DNA of 64,000 bases from Bacteroidota bacterium. Its GTDB lineage: Bacteria; Bacteroidota; Bacteroidia; UKL13-3. Under the pieces are notes generated by a model that ran no database searches, was not told the DNA's origin, and saw only the letters and a list, made by a program, of their open reading frames with translations. The DNA is taken from assembly GCA_027487835.1 (NCBI GenBank), contig JAIYCU010000012.1, positions 200,679 through 264,678 on the forward strand. The letters run 5' to 3'. Below are positions 35,529 to 45,000 of the stretch, piece after piece; positions within the stretch are counted from its first letter, which is position 1; each line of letters begins with the position of its first letter. A program made the position numbers and the translations under genes.

Positions 35529-38102
35529 TTAAAAATTAATATGAAACCTTAAACTTAAACTTCCTGCATTCCCATTTGTAAAGGTTTGGTTCAAACCGAA
35601 ACCTAAAAAACCAAATAACTCCGTAACACGGTACCCAAATTCAAGGAATATTGGTTGTTGATCAGCTTGTAATGCATTAAAATAAATTGCTTCTTTAAAA
35701 CTGCTTAGGTTTAAGTAAGGCAAACGTTTTAATAACAATCGTTTAAAGGCAATATTACTATGGAATGCAAAATAACTTTGAGAGGAAACTTGCAAATAAT
35801 ACGGCAAATCTTGAAAACGCTCTTTATAATTTCCTTGCATTATAGGAGATAAGTTTCCTGCAAAGTATTGCTTATCTGGCTGGTAAATAAATGAATTGTT
35901 TAGGAAATAGCCCGTTTGCAATTTATAAAACACCTCCGCCCAATGCCTTGGATTTACTTGCTGTTGTAAATGAAAATCTATTTGTTGAAATTGAATTGTA
36001 TGGGCTAGCCCCATTTGGTAATTAAACCTTAAAACTGGCCATTTATTTTTTAAATACTCTTTTTTATTCTGTTTGAACCGATAGGTTTGAAAAGGCCTAT
36101 AAGAAAATCCCAAGCCCAATTGATAACTCTCATGATTGGGTAATATCTCATTGATGGGCAATTGATTTGGTTGATATCCATCTGCTTTTTCCTGCTTTTT
36201 AAAATAGGTCTGGTTCTCTATTCCATATCGATGATAATAACTCAATCGTAACTTTAGGTTCAAGCCATTTAAAATTTCAAACCCAAAAGTAGATTCAATA
36301 AACTCATTCATATACCATTTAGAATAGTTATTTCTAAAGGCAAGTAAAACAAAAAAATCCTCCAAGGGTCTAATGCCATTTTTATTAAAATCTTGTAGAA
36401 TTACCCCAGCAGATAATTGTAAACTTCCTAATTTTGCGGGGTTAAAGGTCCACAAAAAATCTGATTGGGTTTGAACCAAATTTCTTTGGATTGGCAAATG
36501 AAAGGTTTGTGTAAATCGCCAAGGTTTATAGGCATCTTTACTACCCATGCTTAGATACGTATTTATAAATAATCCATTTACTGAATTTAACCTAATGCCT
36601 TTTAATGGACTGCTTACACTTAAATAATTCTTTTTAAATAGCAGACTATCCCCATTCCATAAATAAGAAATAAAATTAAACCTATTAGCACTTGAAGCTT
36701 TTTTTTGAAGGGTGTCTTTTTGTGTTAATATCAAAGAATCCTTTATCATTAAACTAACTTTTTCTGAAGCCATTAATGGAACAGGTCGGGCAGCAGCCCA
36801 ATAAGCACTATCTTTTTTAAACGCTAAAGAATCGATACTTATTGAGGTACTATCATAAGTCAATTGATTACTTAACATGGCTTTTTCTGACTCGCGTTTT
36901 AAACGAGAAGCTAGTTGCAACATTTCCATTTTACCTAAGTTTTCTTTTGCCATTAAGTCCTCAATTTTTAATTGATTCTTTGATTTAGGCAAATCAACTA
37001 CTTGGATTTCTTTAGCACTTTGAAAGGATTCTTTGGTGGCAACTCTAATCCAATCATGACTAACATTTGGATTTAAGGTAACCACATAATTGCTCACAGA
37101 ACCTAAATACCTAAAACCACCTTTTATGCCGAGAAAATTACCATTAAAGCTTAAGTCATAGGTAACAGGCACCCAAACCAAAGCTTGTGAGGGCAATTGT
37201 TGAAAAGATATTTTAACAGTGCTGTTCACCCCATTTGAAACATTGTTTAAGACACAACTTTGTAAACACCAAAGTTTTTCTACCACAAATAAATAGCCCG
37301 TATAAACATCTGCGCCCTTTCGTTTTGGTTCAATCCGAATTTTATTAACCTCTCTCCCATTTTCATAAAACGAGCCTTCGAGATGAAAGTTATATACCGA
37401 AAAAGCTTGTGGAGATAAAGGAGAAATAATACCAGTGTAATCCGTATTATATATGCTTCCACGCACTAATCGCATAGGCTCGGGGCCATCTTTGAATGGC
37501 ATTGTGCTTTGCATAGAAACAACTTTTTCCTTATAGGTATTGGGTTGTAAAAAACTAACCTCATTGATGCTTTCGGTCAAATAGGTTTTACCTACTTTCA
37601 TTTCGGTAGATTCTTCTACCATTCCTTTCATTAGTTTTGGAACATAATCTATACTACCGGTTCCTTTGATGTAAACTTTTGCGGTATATTTTAATATTTG
37701 GCGTCGATAATAGGGTGCGGCACCTATTGCTTTTCGCATGATGTAAACTGCAGGGTCTAACCCTCCTGATTTAATCTTTACCTCATTTAATTGATAATTT
37801 TGCTCCTCCAAAACAATTTTTAAATCAACTTTGCTGCTTAATATTTTAACTTTTATAGTATAGGGTTTATAATCAATACTGCTAAAATTTAGCACATAAT
37901 CCCCCGCAGGAAGGTTCAAAAAAAAGCTACCATCTACATTTGAATTTGCGCCAATATTAGCAGGCTGAGCTGATATACTTACATAAGGCAATGCCTCACC
38001 TTTTTGGTTTAAAACAAAGCCACCAAGCCCCTGGGATAAACCCAAAATTGGAGACAATAATAAAATAAAAGTAAATGAAGTAATGTAAAGCAGCAGTCTC
38101 AT
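35529..38102 (-). CDS. DUF5686 outer-membrane protein with carboxypeptidase-like N-terminal domain
   Basis: An 857-residue exported protein. The signal peptide (MRLLLYITSFTFILLLSPILGLSQ) is followed by a CarboxypepD_reg-like Ig domain (about 25-110, GGFVLNQKGEALPYVSISAQPANIGANSNVDGSFFLNLPAGDYVLNF). A DUF5686 region then has GGLDPAVYIMRKAIGAAPYYRRQ, and a C-terminal beta-barrel region ends in an FHINF strand. Such proteins are outer-membrane proteins of Bacteroidota with unknown role. Copies of TTGGTTCAAACC lie at 35586-35597 and 36468-36479, the first inside a longer imperfect palindrome (35583-35603). Confidence 0.85.
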   Translation of the reverse strand: MRLLLYITSFTFILLLSPILGLSQGLGGFVLNQKGEALPYVSISAQPANIGANSNVDGSFFLNLPAGDYVLNFSSIDYKPYTIKVKILSSKVDLKIVLEEQNYQLNEVKIKSGGLDPAVYIMRKAIGAAPYYRRQILKYTAKVYIKGTGSIDYVPKLMKGMVEESTEMKVGKTYLTESINEVSFLQPNTYKEKVVSMQSTMPFKDGPEPMRLVRGSIYNTDYTGIISPLSPQAFSVYNFHLEGSFYENGREVNKIRIEPKRKGADVYTGYLFVVEKLWCLQSCVLNNVSNGVNSTVKISFQQLPSQALVWVPVTYDLSFNGNFLGIKGGFRYLGSVSNYVVTLNPNVSHDWIRVATKESFQSAKEIQVVDLPKSKNQLKIEDLMAKENLGKMEMLQLASRLKRESEKAMLSNQLTYDSTSISIDSLAFKKDSAYWAAARPVPLMASEKVSLMIKDSLILTQKDTLQKKASSANRFNFISYLWNGDSLLFKKNYLSVSSPLKGIRLNSVNGLFINTYLSMGSKDAYKPWRFTQTFHLPIQRNLVQTQSDFLWTFNPAKLGSLQLSAGVILQDFNKNGIRPLEDFFVLLAFRNNYSKWYMNEFIESTFGFEILNGLNLKLRLSYYHRYGIENQTYFKKQEKADGYQPNQLPINEILPNHESYQLGLGFSYRPFQTYRFKQNKKEYLKNKWPVLRFNYQMGLAHTIQFQQIDFHLQQQVNPRHWAEVFYKLQTGYFLNNSFIYQPDKQYFAGNLSPIMQGNYKERFQDLPYYLQVSSQSYFAFHSNIAFKRLLLKRLPYLNLSSFKEAIYFNALQADQQPIFLEFGYRVTELFGFLGFGLNQTFTNGNAGSLSLRFHINF

Positions 38103-38146
38103 AGGTAAATTTATTAAATACTATGTAAACTCCGCTTAAAAGCTAA

Positions 38147-40531
38147 CTAAAGGTCTTTAATTCTCTTAACGATAGCTAAAAAGAATCCAATAATCATAAT
38201 GATGGTGCCTGCCCAAACCAAGTTAATCCAAGGAAAAACAATGGCTTTCATAATTATAAACTCCCCAGAATTATCCTTTTCGTAAGTACGGATGGTTACC
38301 TTTCTGGTTTGAGCATCTACTCCCGTGAATCTAAATTTAAGTTTAGCTTCATCCACTAAGGTTTCAAAACTTACCGCGGAGTTATTTTCAACACCATACA
38401 TTGGCATAGCATCATAAACTTTGCTAAAAGTATAAACCTTCAACTCTGCGCCTAGCAGCACTTGAAAATTCTTCATATCAATGTTTTCTGCATCGGTATT
38501 TGAATTGATTCCTTGGAGTATTGCATATCCATTATTTGTGAATAAGGTATCTCCCACCCCAACAACATGCACCTTTTCATTGATGTATTTTGCCTCAGCT
38601 TTTCCATTTGGAACAGAGCTAACATAGGTAAACACATCATGACTTAAATAATGTTTTGTGTCGGGATTTGCTACTAAACCAAACTTGGGATTTATTTGGC
38701 CATTAGGATGTAAATTAAATTCATAATCTACTTCCCCTGCCGCATTTAATTTTTTATAATTTACCTGATAATAAGTATTTACCCAGTATAAAGAATCTTT
38801 TTGATAGGTGATAATATAATCTCCCATTTTATTAGGCTCACCGCGCTTTAAGAAAATATTCTCTACATTTTCTTTATTATTAAATTCAGGATTTAAAGCC
38901 TCTCCACTTTCATTAATGGATATAACTTTTTTATTAGCCGAGGAAACCAAAACGCCCATTAATAAAATTCCGAATCCAATGTGGGCAACACTTGAACCGG
39001 CCAATTGTAATTTACCTTTTAAGAAAGGAAGAAGAATAATAAAATTAACAAACACTGCGAATACAGCAGCAAATAATAAACCTATAAATACATAATTGTT
39101 TAATTCAAAAGCAAAAAACAATACAATGGTTATAACCAATGAAATTGCTGCATAAATTCCAATTTTCTTTAATGCTTCTTCTTTATTTTTTTTATATTTT
39201 AAAAGATGGGCTACAGCGGTTAATATTCCAATTAAAATGGCAATAGGCATCTGCCATTTGTTATAATGCCCAATTACATCTGCAGGTGGTGCCATATTCG
39301 CAGAAAACACTTTGTTAAACACAGGAATTGAAGTAGTTAAAATTACTTGAAAGGCTGATATAACTAATAATAAACTACCAATAAACATCCAAAATTCCCT
39401 AGTATAAATTTCTTCATCTTTTGCTGAACGGGGCAACTCTTTCCATCTTATTCCAACCAACAAAGCGGATAAGATTATAAACATAAACAAGAATACAAGT
39501 AATTGCCCACTCATTCCTAAATCTGTAAATGAATGAACTGAAGCATTTCCTAAAATTCCTGAGCGTGTTAAAAAGGTAGCGTATAATACCAATAAAAAAG
39601 TGGCTAAAATAAGGACCAAAGCCACAATATAAGAATTACCTGTAGCTCTATGAATGATGATAACATGTACACCCGCAATCAAAATTAACCAAGGTACCAA
39701 AGAAGCATTTTCAACTGGATCCCAAGCCCAATATCCACCAAAACTTAAACTTTCATAGGCCCAAAACCCACCCATAATAATCCCAGTTCCTAATACCATT
39801 ACACTAATCAAGCCCCAAGGCAAGGCTGGTTTGAGCCAACCAGCATAATCCTTTCTCCATAAACCGGCTATGGCATAAGCAAAAGGAACGATGGTAGTAG
39901 CAAAACCGAAAAACAAAGTAGGTGGATGAATAACCATCCAATAATTTTGTAGCAAAGGATTTAACCCATTTCCATCTTTTACCTTACTTAAATAATCTGC
40001 GCGTTTGAATATTGGCGCATCCATAGCATTTCTCAATAGCTCAAAGGGGCTACTTCCTAATTTATAACCTAAGATTTTTACACCAAGCAACATGCTGGTT
40101 AGCGCAATCTGTGATAGCATTAAAACAGCCATTACTGGAAACATCCAGCTTTTTGAAGTGCGAATTAAAAGCTGGCCAATAAACATTTGCCAAAATATCC
40201 ATAATAAAAAGCTTCCTTCTTGTCCTTCCCAAAAGCAAGAAATCATGTAATAAACTGGCAAGTCTCTACTGCTGTGCTGCCAAGCATAATGATATTCAAA
40301 CAAATGAGCATAAATAATATAAAATAAGGAACCTATTATAGTAAGCACAGACAAGCTATGCAATTGAAAGGTGGCTTTGGCTAATTTTGCCCAAGAGGTA
40401 TCTAATGCATTGCGCTCGGCAAAGAAGTATGAAAGAGTAGCAAAAATAGAGGTAACAAAAGAAATGACTACAGCGGTGTGACCTAGGTTTCCCCAAAAAA
40501 GGTTTTCACCTACAAATTGAATTGGCTCCAT
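38147..40531 (-). CDS. ccmF: Cytochrome c biogenesis heme lyase component CcmF
   Basis: A 794-residue polytopic membrane protein with about 14 helices. The heme-handling WWD signature is GGYWAWDPVENASLVPWLILIAGVH, preceded by LPVYYMISCFWEGQEGSFLLWIFWQM and MVIHPPTLFFGFA with the axial histidine, as in CcmF. A periplasmic domain (about 590-760) precedes the last helix. It takes heme from CcmE and joins it to apocytochrome c. The frame is open to 40618, but the ATG at 40531 (MEPIQFVGENLFWGNLGH) is the family start. It is the last gene of the ccmC-D-E-F group, 149 bases after ccmE. Confidence 0.93.
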   Translation of the reverse strand: MEPIQFVGENLFWGNLGHTAVVISFVTSIFATLSYFFAERNALDTSWAKLAKATFQLHSLSVLTIIGSLFYIIYAHLFEYHYAWQHSSRDLPVYYMISCFWEGQEGSFLLWIFWQMFIGQLLIRTSKSWMFPVMAVLMLSQIALTSMLLGVKILGYKLGSSPFELLRNAMDAPIFKRADYLSKVKDGNGLNPLLQNYWMVIHPPTLFFGFATTIVPFAYAIAGLWRKDYAGWLKPALPWGLISVMVLGTGIIMGGFWAYESLSFGGYWAWDPVENASLVPWLILIAGVHVIIIHRATGNSYIVALVLILATFLLVLYATFLTRSGILGNASVHSFTDLGMSGQLLVFLFMFIILSALLVGIRWKELPRSAKDEEIYTREFWMFIGSLLLVISAFQVILTTSIPVFNKVFSANMAPPADVIGHYNKWQMPIAILIGILTAVAHLLKYKKNKEEALKKIGIYAAISLVITIVLFFAFELNNYVFIGLLFAAVFAVFVNFIILLPFLKGKLQLAGSSVAHIGFGILLMGVLVSSANKKVISINESGEALNPEFNNKENVENIFLKRGEPNKMGDYIITYQKDSLYWVNTYYQVNYKKLNAAGEVDYEFNLHPNGQINPKFGLVANPDTKHYLSHDVFTYVSSVPNGKAEAKYINEKVHVVGVGDTLFTNNGYAILQGINSNTDAENIDMKNFQVLLGAELKVYTFSKVYDAMPMYGVENNSAVSFETLVDEAKLKFRFTGVDAQTRKVTIRTYEKDNSGEFIIMKAIVFPWINLVWAGTIIMIIGFFLAIVKRIKDL

Positions 40532-40649
40532 GTATAATAATTGGATGGCAAATTTAGAACTTGTAACCCGTAACCAAAAAGGAAATAAAGTAAAAATAAA
40601 ACCGATTGTGTCGGCCAATAGTCATTTCTGACAATAGTCTGGCAAAAAA

Positions 40650-40674
40650 ATGGTTTGGTTCAAACCGAAACCAT
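40650..40674. repeat. Extended palindrome around the iterated oligomer, between ccmE and ccmF
   Basis: Twenty-five bases with arms ATGGTTTGG and AACCGAAACCAT around the TTGGTTCAAACC core (40655-40666). They can fold into an 11-pair stem with one bulged G and a two-base loop. There is no T-run on either side, so it is not a standard terminator. It sits 7 bases past the ccmE stop on the minus strand and is one of only two intergenic exact copies. Confidence 0.65.
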
Positions 40675-40680
40675 ACCTAT

Positions 40681-41064
40681 TTAGGTCTTAACCTGATTGT
40701 CGGTATACTTACTTGGGCACTTTAATAAAATTTTGCTGGCTTCAAAATCTTGTCCTTCCATGCTTCCTACAATTACAATTTGTTCCGAACGGTCAAAATC
40801 TGGCGGCTCAGGATTGTGGTAAATCACTTTACATTCAACCCCTTTTTGGTCTATTAAATAAAAGGTGAAATAATTAGCATCCTTTTGAGGATCGTAGTAT
40901 TTTTCCTTTTTTCTATTCAGAGTGCCCACAATATGGTATTCTTTTCCTGAATTGTCTTTGGCTACCGAAAAATCTTCGTAAGTGCTTGAATCTCCATACA
41001 TACTTAATATGGCTGCAATGGCAATGGCAATAATGATTAAGCCAATAATGCTAGTTTTTTTCAT
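40681..41064 (-). CDS. ccmE: Heme chaperone CcmE, cysteine (CxxxY) type
   Basis: A 127-residue protein with one N-terminal membrane anchor (about 5-23) and a periplasmic OB-fold (YHIVGTLNRKKEKYYDP to IVIVGSMEGQDFEASKILLKCPSKY). The heme-attaching histidine of the classical HxxxY motif is replaced by Cys116 in CPSKY, the CxxxY form described for some Ccm systems in archaea and sulfate reducers. It receives heme from CcmC and passes it to CcmF. The ATG is inside the end of ccmD (14-base overlap). Confidence 0.88.
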   Translation of the reverse strand: MKKTSIIGLIIIAIAIAAILSMYGDSSTYEDFSVAKDNSGKEYHIVGTLNRKKEKYYDPQKDANYFTFYLIDQKGVECKVIYHNPEPPDFDRSEQIVIVGSMEGQDFEASKILLKCPSKYTDNQVKT

Positions 41065-41224
41065 TTTCCAATTTCTTTAGTTTTACATCTAAACTCACTA
41101 AGTATGCAGCTATGCCTAAAAATAAAATAGAAATAACACCAACTACTACATAGAATTTTCCGGTATCACCCGCATCTGGCATATTACTGCTATGCTGTTG
41201 AATTTGGTTAAGTATAAATTTCAT
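41051..41224 (-). CDS. ccmD: CcmD-like small membrane protein
   Basis: A 57-residue protein: MKFILNQIQQHSSNMPDAG, one transmembrane helix (about residues 24-44, YVVVGVISILFLGIAAYLVSL), then a charged cytoplasmic tail DVKLKKLENEKN. Size, single helix and position between ccmC (one base gap) and ccmE (14-base overlap) are those of CcmD, which links CcmC/CcmE to the exporter and releases holo-CcmE. Sequence similarity in this family is low, so context carries most of the call. Confidence 0.8.
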   Translation of the reverse strand: MKFILNQIQQHSSNMPDAGDTGKFYVVVGVISILFLGIAAYLVSLDVKLKKLENEKN

Positions 41225-41225
41225 G

Positions 41226-41894
41226 TTAATCGTTTAAACGTTTTTTAAATTCAATTTGTTTAATTCTTATTTGCAAATCAGAAATCCAAAATCCAATAAA
41301 TATCCAACCCAAAACAGCCGGATAAAAAACCAGACGTAACCTGCTGTCCAAATCATAACTATTAAAACCTGGATTTCCGCCATTCCCTGGATGTAAAGAG
41401 GCGGTTAGCCTTGGCATGATGTATATCAAGACAATGTAAACAGGTAATACAAATAAATTATAAACAGCACTAATTCTTGCCCTTTTTTCTTCATCTTCTA
41501 CTGAGCCTCTTAATACAAAATAGGCTGCATACATAAGCATTCCAATTGCTGCACTATTTAGTTTTGGGTCATTTGTCCAATAGACACCCCAAGTATTTTT
41601 AGCCCAAATCATTCCAGTACATAAACCAATACTTCCATAAAGTACTGCAATTGCAGCATAGGATGAGGCCTTAATATCATTTTGAAAATCACCAGTTCTT
41701 AAGGTCTTAATGCTAAAAAATCCTGAGGCTAACAATAATGCTAGCATTCCAAACCACATGGGTACATGGTAGTATAAATTACGTATACTTTGCTCTAAAA
41801 TGGGTAATTGAGGAACAGGAAGCAATAAACCACCTATTAGGGCAAACATCACAAGGGTAACTCCAGCATACTTCCACCATTGAATTTTATTCAT
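41226..41894 (-). CDS. ccmC: Cytochrome c biogenesis protein CcmC/CcsA
   Basis: A 222-residue membrane protein with six helices. It has YYHVPMWFGMLALLLASGFFSIKTLR (first axial histidine), the tryptophan-rich heme loop WAKNTWGVYWTNDPKLNSAAIGMLMYAAYFVLRG (WGxxWxxDP), and LTASLHPGNGGNPGFNSYDL with the second histidine. It loads heme onto CcmE. It is the first gene of the ccmC-D-E-F run. I see no ccmA/ccmB, ccmG or ccmH nearby. Confidence 0.92.
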   Translation of the reverse strand: MNKIQWWKYAGVTLVMFALIGGLLLPVPQLPILEQSIRNLYYHVPMWFGMLALLLASGFFSIKTLRTGDFQNDIKASSYAAIAVLYGSIGLCTGMIWAKNTWGVYWTNDPKLNSAAIGMLMYAAYFVLRGSVEDEEKRARISAVYNLFVLPVYIVLIYIMPRLTASLHPGNGGNPGFNSYDLDSRLRLVFYPAVLGWIFIGFWISDLQIRIKQIEFKKRLND

Positions 41895-41916
41895 GTATTT
41901 TCTAAGCTTTGCGCTG

Positions 41917-41945
41917 CGAAGTTAATTATTTTATTGATTGGTCAA
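41917..41945 (-). promoter_or_regulatory. Candidate promoter for ccmCDEF
   Basis: On the minus strand TTG (41943-41945), 18 bases, then TAACTTCG (41917-41924), 7 of 8 to TAnnTTTG. It sits 22 bases before the ccmC start and just after the terminator of the preceding gene, a sensible place for a new transcription unit. Confidence 0.4.
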
Positions 41946-41950
41946 TTACA

Positions 41951-41987
41951 AAAAAAGCCGCCATAGAATCTCTAAGGCGGCTTTTTT
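41951..41987 (-). terminator. Intrinsic terminator after the giant surface protein gene
   Basis: AAAAAAGCCGCC, a 13-base loop, GGCGGCTTTTTT. The stem has six G:C pairs extended by A:T pairs, with T-runs in both directions, so it could work either way. It lies 18 bases past the stop of the 2257-residue gene. Confidence 0.85.
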
Positions 41988-42005
41988 CATTTTTTATTAC
42001 TTATG

Positions 42006-45000
42006 CTATTTCACCTTCACAAACTTTCGCTCGGCGGTGTAGCCATCCTCAGTTATCAGCCTTACTATATAAGCACCATCTGATAATTCACCTGTAGACA
42101 CTTCTATCTCTACACCTTTGTTGGTTATTTCTCTTTGTGCCTGAACCAAACGACCAGTAATATCTCTTATCTCAATATCATATTTGGTTGAGCCAATTCC
42201 TTTAACTTTCAAACTAAACTGTCCCACATTTGGATTTGGATATAACTCAAATTCAAAATTTGTATTTAGTTCCTTTAAACTGTTCAATATGCCGCCACCC
42301 ATTCCAGGATCAACATGCCAATTACTTCCATCCTGTAAGTTTACAAATTTCAGTACCCCAGTGCATGGCAATGCTCTTACCTGAACATACATACTCATGG
42401 TATCTCTGCAACCTTCAACACCAACAGCTACTAATGTTACAACATAATTTCCAGCAGTAGCATACTTTTTATTGTAGATATATGAATTGGTTGAATCTAT
42501 TGTACCGTCACCAAAATACCAATAGTATTTATTAATCCAACCTGCTCCCAAATAGGCCGAATGATTGTAAAAATTATAACTATTGCTATCCACACACTGA
42601 ACCTGATAATCGGTACTAAACGCTGCACTTGGTCCATTTACAGAGGCATCAATTGATACATTCATAGATTTTGTGCTCATACAACCAGTATTATCTACTG
42701 AAGTTAAAGTAACAATATAATTTCCAGCTGCTGGGAATCCTTTTCTAGGGTTGGCTTGAACCGAAGAGGTTCCATCTCCAAAAGTCCAAAAGTAAGTATT
42801 GCCACTGCCAGGTGTTAGGTTGTTAAACTTCACCGTATTCTGGCACTTGCAATTACATAGTCCATTTATATAAGTAAAGTTTGCTAGGTTCAAACTATTG
42901 GCTTGATTTACGGTTACGGTTTGAACCAATGTGTCTGCACAGCCAGTTAGGTTATAGGCAATCAACCTTACATTGTACGTTCCATTTCCGCTAAAGGTAT
43001 GAGAGGCTGAGGCTCCAAATGATGTATTGGTCAAAGTCCCTGGATTACCAAAATTCCACTCATAACTTGTTGCATGATTTGAATTACTACTTACCATTAT
43101 TGTATTAGAGCAGGTATTTGTTATAATATCAAAACCTGCTATTGGTTCGTCTTGTATCTCAAATCCTCCATAGGCAGTATCTGCACATACTCCATTATCT
43201 GCTATCATCATCAACTGATAAATGCCTATTCCTGGATCTGGTATCGCTACATTAGCACCATTTGCCACCCAAGTATTGTTTAAATACCAGTTAAAATTGC
43301 TTGCATCTTTTGTTGCACTGTCTCTTGCAAACGTAATATTAGTGCAAGGTTGAACCCAATAAGCCAATCTAGCACGTGGTAATTTCACACCCCATCCTTG
43401 CGGAGCTACTACTGCGTATGTTATAGATTTTAAACATTGAGGTGAATTATATACGGTTAAGGTAACATTATAGGTTCCTGCAGTTGCATAACTATGGTAA
43501 GGTTCATAACTCGAATCAGCAGGCGAACCATCCCCAAAATCCCAGATATAACTAGATCCCCACTCTGATGTATTCTTAAACTGAATGTTGTTAGCGCAAG
43601 CTACATAATAGTAAAAATCTGGTTCAGGTAACCTGCCATCAGAAGCAAGTGTGCCAATGCTATAAGTGGTGCTGCAACCATTTTGAGTGTAGGTAGTAAG
43701 TCTAATATTGTATTTACCAGGTGTGGTAAATGTGTGAGAGAAACTGTCTAAGTGATTGCTAGCAAAGTTTCCATCACCAAAACTCCAAACATAACTCACA
43801 TTGGTATCAACAGCATGTTCAAGCGCAGCAACCATTCCACAACCAATTGTCATGATAAAAGTTGGGTCAGCCTCAGGTAAAACACGCACCATTTGATAAG
43901 CCGTATCTCTACATCCACTTGGTGATATTGCAATTAATCTTACTTGGTAAGTACCTGCTGTTGCATATTGTTTATCGTATACAAAAGTATTGGTATTATT
44001 ACTTGTTCCATCTCCAAAATCCCATGCATAATCAGATATCCATCCAGCACCATAGTATAAAGATTGGTTGATAAAGTTAAACCTATTATTGGTTAAACAC
44101 TGAACAGAATCATTGGCTACAAACTTAGCAATTGCTCCATTAGAATTCGCTCCTATCACAACTGAATGTTCAATTGTATCTGTGCACCCTGTAGCACTAA
44201 AACTTACCAATTTCACCGAATAGGTGCCAGCAATTGGGTAGGCTTTGCTCGGGCTAACAATATTACTTGTACTTCCATCATCAAATATCCATAAATAACT
44301 AGTTGAGTTAGATGAAGTGTTGGTAAAGATTGCACGAGTTGCACATGAACTCGACTGAATACTATGGGTAAAGCTAGCTGTTGGGGTTATACCAACTGAC
44401 TGAACCGGTATAGCTCTAACTATTGTATCCTTACAACCAGCAGCATCTCCAGCAATTAATGTTACATTAAAGGTTCCATTTGCACTAAAGGTATGATTAG
44501 GGTTATTATTTGTACTAGTATTATTCAACCCAGAAGCTAAGTCGCCAAAATTCCATGAAGTGATAGAGCCGTTTACCGATAAATTGGTAAACTGAATACC
44601 ACTTGTACAAGGTATTGCATCATAAGCAAACAAGGCTATCGGCTGCGGCATAACCATAATTGTCTTGGTCAACGAATCTACACAACCCTCATTGCTACTT
44701 ACTGTTAAGGTTATTCTGTATTCACCTGGACTAAATTCCATAATAATTACAGTATCTGTGGTTGTACAATATACGCGTTGATTAAATCCTGTTGGTGCAA
44801 CTCCCTCTATCAACCAAGTATAATTGTCTGCACCAATACTGTTATTAGTCAATTCATAAGTTCCTTCGCAATTTAAAGGATCTGCATCAAAATCTGCCTC
44901 AACAATTAAACTTCCAATGGCTTGTTGAATTGTATCTCTGCAACCATTTGCATCAGTTGTTACGCCTGTATAAGTTCCGCCATACAAATTATAAATATCT

